From NCBI GenBank assembly GCA_051746985.1, contig JBNJFP010000027.1, positions 1 through 40,948 on the forward strand: a DNA stretch of 40,948 nt, read 5' to 3'. The stretch comes from Fodinibius sp051746985. GTDB taxonomy: Bacteria > Bacteroidota > Rhodothermia > Balneolales > Balneolaceae. Each line of letters opens with the position of its first letter. The stretch's first letter is position 1. The notes under the pieces are model-generated. The model was given only the letters and a program-made list of their open reading frames with translations, was not told the DNA's origin and made no database searches. Position numbers and translations under genes: made by a program. Shown here piece after piece: positions 34,245 to 40,948 of this stretch.

Positions 34245-34856
34245 TCAACATTCGTCACAGGACTCTTCCCCACTTTCATCTCTAATTTTGTGATAAGCTA
34301 CTGCACGTCCCTCTTCTCCGAACTGCACTTCACAGCAGGCCGCCAAAACTTCGCCCAGTTTTTGTCGTGCCCGTTGAACCCGGGATTTAGCTCCCGATAG
34401 TGACAACCCTAAATAATCAGCAACCTCCTGCTGGGTTTTTCCCTCTACATCGGCCATCTTTAGTGGTTTTCCATATTTTTCAGGCAACTCGTCTATCATC
34501 GGAATCAGCCAGGAAAGTACCTCTTCGTGCACATCATGTTCACCTTCGAACTCATTTAAATTCAGGGTCAAATTTCCATCACCATCCGTTTTAATCTCAG
34601 TCCCAGCCGGATTTTCCTTATCTCTCCCTTTTTGTCGATAGTGATCTGCCAGGGCGCGACGGGCTATCCCAAAAACCCAAGACTGCACACGATCTTCCTG
34701 ACGCAGATCGTCAATCCCTTTGTGGATACGAATAAAAATATCCTGAAGCACATCTTCGGCTTCATCATCGCTGGAAACCTTCGATCGAATAAATCCACGC
34801 ACCTGATCACTGAATTTTCGCCAAAGTGTTTCAGTATTAATTTGATTATCTGTCAT
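34245..34856 (-). CDS. SigZ-like ECF RNA polymerase sigma factor with cysteine-rich tail
   Basis: The 203-residue protein has sigma-70 region 2 (about 8-75: EAEDVLQDIFIRIHKGIDDL, VQSWVFGIARRALADHYRQK) and region 4 (about 118-170: DELPEKYGKPLKMADVEGKTQQEVADYLGLSLSGAKSR, quoted in parts as EVADYLGLSLSGAKSRVQRA). After region 4 comes an extension not found in most ECF factors, with AACCEVQF and a final ESCDEC: four cysteines that could bind a metal or sense redox. This layout resembles B. subtilis SigZ. No anti-sigma gene is next to it, so the tail may do the sensing. It lies upstream of the ArsI-like gene on the same strand, across a 645-base gap. Confidence 0.85.
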   Translation of the reverse strand: MTDNQINTETLWRKFSDQVRGFIRSKVSSDDEAEDVLQDIFIRIHKGIDDLRQEDRVQSWVFGIARRALADHYRQKGRDKENPAGTEIKTDGDGNLTLNLNEFEGEHDVHEEVLSWLIPMIDELPEKYGKPLKMADVEGKTQQEVADYLGLSLSGAKSRVQRARQKLGEVLAACCEVQFGEEGRAVAYHKIRDESGEESCDEC

Positions 34857-34916
34857 AAAAATTATGAACGCCTACATTTCAATTATCATCAGACAACAAA
34901 AAAAAGTGTCACTTTA

Positions 34917-34945
34917 CTCGTTCCGCAGCAGAGCAACGGAACGAG
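34917..34945. repeat. Palindromic element, CTCGTTCCG/CGGAACGAG stem
   Basis: CTCGTTCCG (34917-34925) and CGGAACGAG (34937-34945) form a perfect 9-bp stem with an 11-base loop. It shares the CGTTCCG core with 25758-25782. It lies just past the stop of the M48 protease gene and a run of nine T follows on the minus strand some 15 bases later, so it could assist termination. Confidence 0.65.
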
Positions 34946-34976
34946 ATTAAAGCTTTCCAAACCGTTTTTATACGTG

Positions 34977-36212
34977 CTAATTTGTGGCCCTGATCGCCTT
35001 AATGCGCTCCAAAACCGGGGGATGCGAGTAATTCAAAAATACATAGAATGGATGGGGCGTAAGGTTCGAAAGATTGTCCTTGGAAAGCTTTTTCAGCGCC
35101 GCAATCATCGGGTCTTTTTTATAGGTCGTAGAAGCAAACTCATCCGCTTCGAACTCGTATTTGCGTGACAATATTTGCATAAAGACTGACACGATCATGT
35201 CGATGGGCGCATAGAGCATCCCGAAGAAAATGAGTCCGGCATAGACCGACATCTGCTCCATAAAGAACGCATCGAATAGTCCCTCCGAATTCAGGAAGAT
35301 CGACAGCAGGAAGAACATGATTCCCGTTTGAGCAATGCTAAGGGCCATATTCTTGATGATATGCTTCTTTTTATAGTGGCCGATCTCGTGGGCCAGTACC
35401 GCTACCAATTCATCCTCTTCATGATTGGCAATAAGCGTGTCGTATAGCGCGATGCGCTTGTTCTTACCGAATCCGGTAAAAAACGCATTCGACTTGCTGC
35501 TACGTTTGGAGCCATCCATCACATACACGCCCTCCATCGCAAAATTAACCTTATCGGCATAATCACGGATTTTTTGACGTAGATCACTCTCCTTATCGAG
35601 CGGTTCAAAATCGTTAAAGATGGGCATAATCCATGTGGGGGCAATGAACTGAATAAAAAGCGTGAAGGCCGTTACCGCACCCCAGGCGTAGAGCCAGGCG
35701 TACTGGTCGATAAAGGTAAAGAAAGCCAAAATCCCCGCCAGTAGCGGCCCGCCTAACAGGATGCTCAATCCCAATCCTTTAACCAGATCCAGCACAAAGG
35801 TCTTTGGCGTGGTTTTGTTAAAGCCGTATTTCTCCTCGATTACGAACGTGGAATAGATGCTGAAGGGCAGTGAAAGTAGCTGTTTCGCCACAATCAAAAT
35901 CCCAATATACACGAGACCCGTCCAGATAACGCCCAGCTCCCAAGTGCGAACGATCTCATCCAGCCATTGGAATCCCCCAGCAAACCAGAAGACTAATAAT
36001 AATGCCAAATTAAATACCGATGTCAGGATTCCAAACTTGGTGCGCTCTTTGGTGTAGCGCTGCGATTTGTCGTAGGTTTCCTCATCATAGACATCCTTAA
36101 ACTCATCGGGAAGTCCTTTATCCAGCGACTGCAGGTTCAAATAATCACTGACCAGGTTGAGAATAAAATCAATAGCCAGCGTGGCCAGAATGATAACAGC
36201 AAAAATATTCAT
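34977..36212 (-). CDS. M48-family (Ste24/HtpX-type) membrane zinc metalloprotease
   Basis: The 411-residue protein has about seven membrane helices. The zinc site is H275-E-I-G-H279 in AHEIGHYKKKH, and the third ligand is the glutamate in YEFEADEFA. N-terminal KLP-like and middle blocks (STFVIEEKYGFNKTTPKTF, APTWIMPIFNDFEPL, GSKRSSKSNAFFTGFGKNKRI) match the CAAX prenyl protease 1 (Ste24) branch, which in bacteria has no known prenylated substrate and is thought to act in membrane-protein quality control. Length and motif order are normal. Confidence 0.94.
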   Translation of the reverse strand: MNIFAVIILATLAIDFILNLVSDYLNLQSLDKGLPDEFKDVYDEETYDKSQRYTKERTKFGILTSVFNLALLLVFWFAGGFQWLDEIVRTWELGVIWTGLVYIGILIVAKQLLSLPFSIYSTFVIEEKYGFNKTTPKTFVLDLVKGLGLSILLGGPLLAGILAFFTFIDQYAWLYAWGAVTAFTLFIQFIAPTWIMPIFNDFEPLDKESDLRQKIRDYADKVNFAMEGVYVMDGSKRSSKSNAFFTGFGKNKRIALYDTLIANHEEDELVAVLAHEIGHYKKKHIIKNMALSIAQTGIMFFLLSIFLNSEGLFDAFFMEQMSVYAGLIFFGMLYAPIDMIVSVFMQILSRKYEFEADEFASTTYKKDPMIAALKKLSKDNLSNLTPHPFYVFLNYSHPPVLERIKAIRATN

Positions 36213-36264
36213 CTATCTATCGGAGGATCTAAGTTTTTGATATTCAGTGCTAAAATAATGACTG

Positions 36265-36603
36265 CTATGCAACTTCGGCTCCACCATCTACAACGGTAGT
36301 GCCCCAGCCATCATAGTTACCATTTTTTGCCGTTGCCAGCCGTTCAAAAAAGTTTTTAAGCTCCAAAAGTCGATCCTTGGTAGGTTTAATCTCTTTTTTA
36401 GCCAGACATAACCAGTTATCAGACGATTCGGAATAATGCACCGACGTATCAAATTGCAAATTCATGAGACAGGACTTTGTTACGTAGGCATCCCATTCGG
36501 TCGGGAAGTACAAAAAGAACTCCATGGACTGCTCTACTTCCGGATCACCATCTGGAGCCTCAATATCGTTAACTGCCATTTGTTCCAGTGTTTTTCGTGC
36601 CAT
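36265..36603 (-). CDS. RraB-like protein (ribonuclease E regulator family)
   Basis: The 112-residue cytosolic protein has an alpha/beta fold pattern with MEFFLYFPTEWDAYVTKSCLMN near the start (given in parts) and the family end motif NYDGWGTTV. In E. coli, RraB binds the C-terminal scaffold of RNase E and slows mRNA decay; most FCB-group bacteria lack that scaffold, so the role here is likely different. It lies 52 bases upstream of the M48 gene on the same strand, a possible operon. Confidence 0.75.
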   Translation of the reverse strand: MARKTLEQMAVNDIEAPDGDPEVEQSMEFFLYFPTEWDAYVTKSCLMNLQFDTSVHYSESSDNWLCLAKKEIKPTKDRLLELKNFFERLATAKNGNYDGWGTTVVDGGAEVA

Positions 36604-36769
36604 CGTTATTGAAATTAATTTTTAGCGCTAAACATTGTTTTAATTCCATCACCAAATGTACGGAAACTGAAGCTTTCATTAAATCCAAATACGTTATTTC
36701 CAGTTATTGTGAATCTTCCAGAAATTTGTACCTTTGTGCGTCTCTTAACTAAAATAGATGTTTTAGGTT

Positions 36770-39007
36770 ATGGCAGATTCTGAAGGCAATCAAGAATTGG
36801 CGCGCGACCTCGGCTTTTTGGAAGCATATACCATCGGCGTTGGCACTATGATTGGCGCCGGTATTTTTGTGCTCCCGGGCATCGTCGCTGAAAATGCCGG
36901 TCCGGCCGGAATGATTTCTTTTCTTATCGGGGGATTTGTCTCGCTCCTTACTGCACTCTCGCTTTCCGAACTGGCCACTGGAATGCCCAAAGCGGGGGGG
37001 AGTTACTATTACGTGAATCGCGCCATGGGCGGCTTTTTCGGATCCATTGTGGGATGGAGCATGTGGGGTGGCCTGATGTTTGCCACCGCCTTTTATATGC
37101 TTGGTTTTGGTCAATATTTAACCTTTTTCTATGGCAACATGCCCGTTGCTGGATCGGCATTAGTGATGGCCGCAGCACTGGTTGGCATCAATTATCGAGG
37201 CGTCAAAGAAGTAGGAGCCTTCCAAAATATCATTGTCATTCTTCTTATTGGATGCATCCTCGTATTTCTTTCTTTTGGCGTATTTAATATCGACTGGGAG
37301 GTTTTTCAGCCTTTTAATCCCGGCGGATGGGGAGCCGTTGCCGCTACTGCCGCCACCATTTATGTAAGTTTTGTGGGATTTGAGGTCATCGCCACAAGCG
37401 CCGAAGAGATCAAGAATCCAGGCCGTAACCTGCCTCTTTCGATGATCGCCTCGGTACTCACGCCCACGCTTTTTTACGTATTGGTGATGCTCGTATCCAC
37501 GGGTGTATTACCTGTTTCTGATTTAGCCGAATCTTACATTCCTGTCGCTGATGTCGCCGAAGAATATTTGGGCAGCATCGGCGCCCTCATGATGGTGTTG
37601 GGAGCAGTACTGGCCACGGTATCCAGTGCCAATGCTTCTATTCTTTCTGCAGCCCGGGTGAATTTCGCTATGGGACGCGATAAAATTCTCTCCAGCTGGC
37701 TCAATAAAATTCACTCCCAATATCGTACGCCATTTCGGGCTATCCTCATTACCGGGGCGGTAATTCTTGGACTTATCGCTTTTGGCGTGGGACTCGAAAC
37801 CCTGGCCGATGTAGCCAGCTTTTCGTTCTTGGTCACCTACATGCTGGTGCATGTTGCAGTTATTGTGATGCGCCGCGCCCAACCCGAAGACTACGATCCC
37901 GATTTTAGAATCCCCGACTGGGCCTATCCCATTATTCCGATCATTGGAGCCATTTCGTGCTTGGTGATTGTCACACAAATGCGTCCCATTGTTATGGTAG
38001 TAGGTACGGGAATTATCCTGGTAGGCATTGCGTGGTACTTATTTTATGCCATCAAACACGCCGAAAAATCCAGCCTTGTAGGAGATGCAATTGTGGCTCG
38101 TGATAAAGCGTCCGCTCCCAATGAACGATATCGAATTGTAATTCCTATTGCCAATCCTGAAACCGAACAGTATTTGATTAAAGTTGGCGGTATTATTGGG
38201 GCTAACTTTGGAGATGCCGAAATTGTTGCCGTGAGCGTCTTGGAAGTACCGCAACAAACATCTCTTGAACAGGGCATTCAGTTTGAGGATGAACGTATCA
38301 ATCGGCAAAAACAGCTTTTGGATAAGGCTCGAAATACAGCTCAAGAAGCGGAAATTGGACTCCGCACTCGTGCCCTTGTTTCACACAGCGTAAGTGCGTC
38401 CGTTTTAAATGTGTTGAAAGAAGAACGCGCCCAGCATCTTGTGTTAGGATGGAGTGGAAAACGCAAACCGTACCAGCATATTCTCGGATCCAATATTGAT
38501 AACATTGTCAACAATGCTGAATGTGAAATTTCACTCGTTAAAGCTGGTAAAGGACCCATTCATAATATCGTTGTGCTTGTGGGTACAGGACCAAATACTG
38601 CCTTGGCGGTTAAACGAGGCAAAGAATTTAAAGAAAGTACGTCAGACGCCAAGCTCACTTTGCTAACCGTACAACCGCCCGAGGATGAAGACTCCAATAT
38701 TGATCCCCAAAAAGAAGGGGAAGGATTAATTTCATCTGTTGCTCACCAAGTTGGTGTTGATGATGACAGCTACACTTCAAAAGTTATCATATCTGATGAC
38801 GTCCGGCAGGCGCTCTTAGATAATATTGATGATTATGATACAATTGTGATTGGTGCCACCAGAAGTACTGCTGTACGTCAGGCGTTGTTTGGTTCTATCC
38901 CTGAAGAGATTGGCGAAAAATCTGATGCCAATGTGATCATCACTCGGGGACGTGAATACAAACCCCGTACCGTTACGGAAGGCATTATTGAGCGACTCTC
39001 TCGCTAA
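36770..39007 (+). CDS. APC-family permease fused to two universal-stress-protein domains
   Basis: The 745-residue protein has twelve membrane helices (about 10-435) starting LGFLEAYTIGVGTMIGAGIF, the amino-acid/polyamine/cation permease entry motif with its GAGIF helix break. Residues about 447-600 and 602-740 form two cytosolic USP domains. The first keeps the ATP-binding pattern G-x2-G-x9-GS (GWSGKRKPYQHILGS). The second has the same spacing, but its second glycine is replaced by Arg (GATRSTAVRQALFGS), so it may not bind ATP the same way. USP domains probably regulate transport by nucleotide or stress. The substrate is unknown. Its stop overlaps that of the convergent KtrA-like gene. Confidence 0.93.
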   Translation: MADSEGNQELARDLGFLEAYTIGVGTMIGAGIFVLPGIVAENAGPAGMISFLIGGFVSLLTALSLSELATGMPKAGGSYYYVNRAMGGFFGSIVGWSMWGGLMFATAFYMLGFGQYLTFFYGNMPVAGSALVMAAALVGINYRGVKEVGAFQNIIVILLIGCILVFLSFGVFNIDWEVFQPFNPGGWGAVAATAATIYVSFVGFEVIATSAEEIKNPGRNLPLSMIASVLTPTLFYVLVMLVSTGVLPVSDLAESYIPVADVAEEYLGSIGALMMVLGAVLATVSSANASILSAARVNFAMGRDKILSSWLNKIHSQYRTPFRAILITGAVILGLIAFGVGLETLADVASFSFLVTYMLVHVAVIVMRRAQPEDYDPDFRIPDWAYPIIPIIGAISCLVIVTQMRPIVMVVGTGIILVGIAWYLFYAIKHAEKSSLVGDAIVARDKASAPNERYRIVIPIANPETEQYLIKVGGIIGANFGDAEIVAVSVLEVPQQTSLEQGIQFEDERINRQKQLLDKARNTAQEAEIGLRTRALVSHSVSASVLNVLKEERAQHLVLGWSGKRKPYQHILGSNIDNIVNNAECEISLVKAGKGPIHNIVVLVGTGPNTALAVKRGKEFKESTSDAKLTLLTVQPPEDEDSNIDPQKEGEGLISSVAHQVGVDDDSYTSKVIISDDVRQALLDNIDDYDTIVIGATRSTAVRQALFGSIPEEIGEKSDANVIITRGREYKPRTVTEGIIERLSR

Positions 39008-39708
39008 TTGGTATCCAGCATTTTATCAACATCATCTTTACTGCCAACCAACAACAAACGGTCTCCCTTTTTTATTTTCGTACTTCCTTTTAGAATACCC
39101 AACGGTTCATACTGCTCGGGGAGGCCAATTTTTTGATCTGATTCACTCAATCGCTTTATCGTAATTAAGTTTAGCTGATAGCGTTTTCGGATTTTTAACT
39201 CCTCAAGCGTATATCCTGCCATCGAATCCGGAGCCTCTACTTCAAACATGGCCAACCCTTCCCCAAGGTCAAACACATCCGACATACCGCGCCGAACCAA
39301 CGAAACCCCCATACGTTCGGCCACCTGCCGCTCGGGATGAATGACATCAGTAATGCCAATCTGTTTTAGGATCTGCTCCTGTGTGTACGAACTTGCGCGT
39401 CCATACACTTCTTTGACGCCAGCATTCAGCAAGTGCATAGCAATAAGAGCCACCGGCTCAAAGGTTTCTCCAATAGAAATAATGGCTACATCCACATTCG
39501 TGATGCCGTGTTCTTCCAACAAGTCGGCATCCGTGCCATCAAAGCAAATGGCATCAGAAACATAATCCTTTATCTGCTCGATATGCTCCATATTATTGTC
39601 AATGGCAATCACATACGCGCCCTCTTCAGACAGCTTTTTGGCCAGCGCTTTTCCAAAGGCCCCGATTCCAATAATAGCAAACTGCAGTTCGGTCCGTCGT
39701 TTCATCAT
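39004..39708 (-). CDS. KtrA/TrkA-type potassium uptake regulatory subunit
   Basis: The 234-residue cytosolic protein has one RCK unit. The Rossmann part (about 9-130) has the G14-x-G16-x-x-G19 nucleotide motif in IIGIGAFGKALA, an acidic residue after the second strand (AIDNNMEH), and FDGTDADLLEEHGI. The C-terminal RCK_C part (about 150-232) ends LVGSKDDVDKML. One RCK unit is the KtrA form; E. coli TrkA has two. It should form a ring that gates the KtrB-like channel encoded 22 bases upstream, in response to ATP/ADP. Its stop overlaps the permease stop on the other strand. Confidence 0.92.
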   Translation of the reverse strand: MMKRRTELQFAIIGIGAFGKALAKKLSEEGAYVIAIDNNMEHIEQIKDYVSDAICFDGTDADLLEEHGITNVDVAIISIGETFEPVALIAMHLLNAGVKEVYGRASSYTQEQILKQIGITDVIHPERQVAERMGVSLVRRGMSDVFDLGEGLAMFEVEAPDSMAGYTLEELKIRKRYQLNLITIKRLSESDQKIGLPEQYEPLGILKGSTKIKKGDRLLLVGSKDDVDKMLDTN

Positions 39709-39730
39709 GAATAAAAATTAATCATTAACA

Positions 39731-40948
39731 TTATGATACCATGAGGCTTTCTTCGGGATATTGGTACTTTCGATTGTCGGCTCGGCTTGCAAAGGCCACC
39801 ATAAACGTAAGTATTCCCACCCGACCCAGAAACATCGATACAATAATAATACTTTTACCCCACGAGGTTAAATCGCCCGTTATTCCCCGCGAGAGACCCA
39901 CGGTAGCAAAGGCGGAAACTTCTTCAAATAACAGATCTATAAAAGCATGATCCTCAACAATGGAAAGCAATATTGTGCTTATGCTAATGCAGGAGACCGC
40001 CAGTAAAATCACGGTCATAGCCCTAAATATAATGGAGTTTGGAATCGTGCGCTTGAATATTTCCATGCGGCTATAACCGCGAATACTCATTATCATCGAG
40101 CGAACCAGAACAGCAAAGGTCGTCGTTTTAACCCCTCCCGCTGTAGAGGCCGGGGAACCGCCAATGAGCATTAGAATAAGCATCCCCAGTATAGCCGGTA
40201 TCCCTATTGCACCGGTATCCAAAGTATTAAAACCGGCGGTACGGGTGGTAATACTCTGGAACAGCGATAGTAAAAACTTGTCTCCCGTGGAATGCCCCGC
40301 CAATGTTTTATCCCATTCCAGAATTAAGACCAAAACCGTACCTGCTACAATTAAAATTCCGGTCGTTGCCAACACCACCCGGGTATGCATTGACAAGTGA
40401 CGACGCCATATCTTGCGTTCTGTTCTGCGCTGGATGAGCTCCCAAATAACCGTAAAACCGAGACCGCCCAGCACAATTAAGATCATTGTTGTGATATTAA
40501 CGGGCAAATTAGTGGCGTTATGGGCGTCAGCCAGACTATTAGTAAACAATGAAAATCCGGCATTACAAAAAGCCGAAATAGCATGAAATACCGAAAACAA
40601 AAAACGTTGGCCCTGTGACGAAAACTCCATATCCCAACTGAGATAATACGCTGCTACCGCAATGGCTTCTACGAGAAACGTAAATCCCACCACTTTTTTT
40701 AGCGTTGCCGTAACCAGGCTGGTATTCTTTTCGGCGACCATCTCTTTAACCGTATTCATTTGTCCCACACCAAGCCCGCCGCTGATAAATAGAAACAAAA
40801 ACGTAGCGAAGGTAATAATACCGATCCCCCCGAGCTGAATGAGCGTCACAATGACGACTTCACCAAATAGCGTAAAATGCGTGGCCGTATCCACCACAAT
40901 CAACCCCGTTACGCAAACGGCACTGGTGGAGGTAAACAGCGCATCAAT
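39731..40948 (-). CDS. KtrB/TrkH-type potassium transporter membrane subunit (partial, N-terminus off window)
   Basis: The minus-strand frame is open to the window edge, so the true start lies outside; the TTG at 40903 is only an internal codon, since 15 more codons encode DALFTSTSAVCVTG of the first selectivity loop. All four pore loops are visible: TSAVCVTGL, SAFCNAGFSLF, TTRTAGFNT and SAFATVGLSRG. The glycine of each is the selectivity-filter residue of the family. About ten membrane helices remain. It takes up K+, and Na+ in some members. The gene is 22 bases before ktrA on the same strand, so the two form an operon. Confidence 0.93.
   Translation of the reverse strand: MDALFTSTSAVCVTGLIVVDTATHFTLFGEVVIVTLIQLGGIGIITFATFLFLFISGGLGVGQMNTVKEMVAEKNTSLVTATLKKVVGFTFLVEAIAVAAYYLSWDMEFSSQGQRFLFSVFHAISAFCNAGFSLFTNSLADAHNATNLPVNITTMILIVLGGLGFTVIWELIQRRTERKIWRRHLSMHTRVVLATTGILIVAGTVLVLILEWDKTLAGHSTGDKFLLSLFQSITTRTAGFNTLDTGAIGIPAILGMLILMLIGGSPASTAGGVKTTTFAVLVRSMIMSIRGYSRMEIFKRTIPNSIIFRAMTVILLAVSCISISTILLSIVEDHAFIDLLFEEVSAFATVGLSRGITGDLTSWGKSIIIVSMFLGRVGILTFMVAFASRADNRKYQYPEESLMVS

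Noticed and set aside
37523..37978. 151-codon minus-strand frame in the permease gene
   Set aside because: Antisense shadow of membrane-helix codons; composition is His/Asn/Gly-rich with no domain pattern.
39731..40903. KtrB-like gene starting at the TTG at 40903
   Set aside because: Upstream codons continue the first pore loop (DALFTSTSAVCVTG) to the window edge, so the gene is truncated rather than starting there.
1..40948. CRISPR arrays, tRNA and rRNA genes, insertion sequences, phage genes
   Set aside because: I saw no regularly spaced repeats, no cloverleaf with a TTCRA arm, no rRNA-like stretch and no transposase, integrase or phage structural motif.

Overview
The window looks like ordinary chromosome from a Gram-negative, Bacteroidota/FCB-type bacterium. 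A halophilic member of the Balneolota (Balneolaceae-like) is my best guess. The evidence is outer-membrane proteins of FCB flavour (YaiO barrel, Wzi-like barrel, DUF4382 lipoprotein), a BatC-D-E set, BshA (bacillithiol), a PyrR-PyrB pair, many acidic secreted proteins, weak Shine-Dalgarno sites and dispersed palindromes between genes. The genus is inference only. I see no rRNA, tRNA, CRISPR array, insertion sequence or prophage. One 100-N assembly gap is present.

Region 1 (1-8006) is the most interesting part. A minus-strand pair encodes an LtaS-like membrane phosphoglycerol-transferase/sulfatase with a C-terminal TPR, then a YaiO-type TPR plus beta-barrel protein that runs off the left edge. 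Divergent from it, a plus-strand trio encodes a stand-alone receiver protein, a membrane-anchored helical-repeat (HEAT-like) protein and a processive family 2 glycosyltransferase. A cytosolic GAF histidine kinase converges on the trio. I read this as a regulated system for making, decorating and exporting a surface polysaccharide. It pairs a membrane glycosyltransferase with a YaiO barrel, as E. coli yaiP-yaiO does, but adds parts that E. coli lacks.

Region 2 (8042-19680) is housekeeping and envelope genes: pyrR-pyrB, a Wzi-like barrel, a DUF4382 lipoprotein, a GmhB-like phosphatase lacking its zinc cysteines, a TolB-like propeller, an SMP-30-like lactonase, sucC without sucD, a TspO-like protein, an EamA transporter and bshA.

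Region 3 (19888-25730) holds a YebC regulator, batC-batD-batE without batA/batB beside them, and an M20 dipeptidase. The dipeptidase terminator is split by the assembly gap, whose flanks are a 99-base exact duplication.

Region 4 (25731-33190) is mostly minus strand: an S9 peptidase, panC-panD, a two-lipoyl-domain E2 acyltransferase, a small membrane protein and a trans-sulfuration PLP enzyme. Region 5 (33195-36603) has an ArsI/CadI-like dioxygenase, a long gene-poor stretch, a SigZ-like ECF sigma factor with a cysteine-rich tail, an M48 protease and an RraB-like protein. Region 6 (36770-40948) has an APC permease fused to two USP domains, converging on a KtrA/KtrB-type potassium uptake pair that runs off the right edge.
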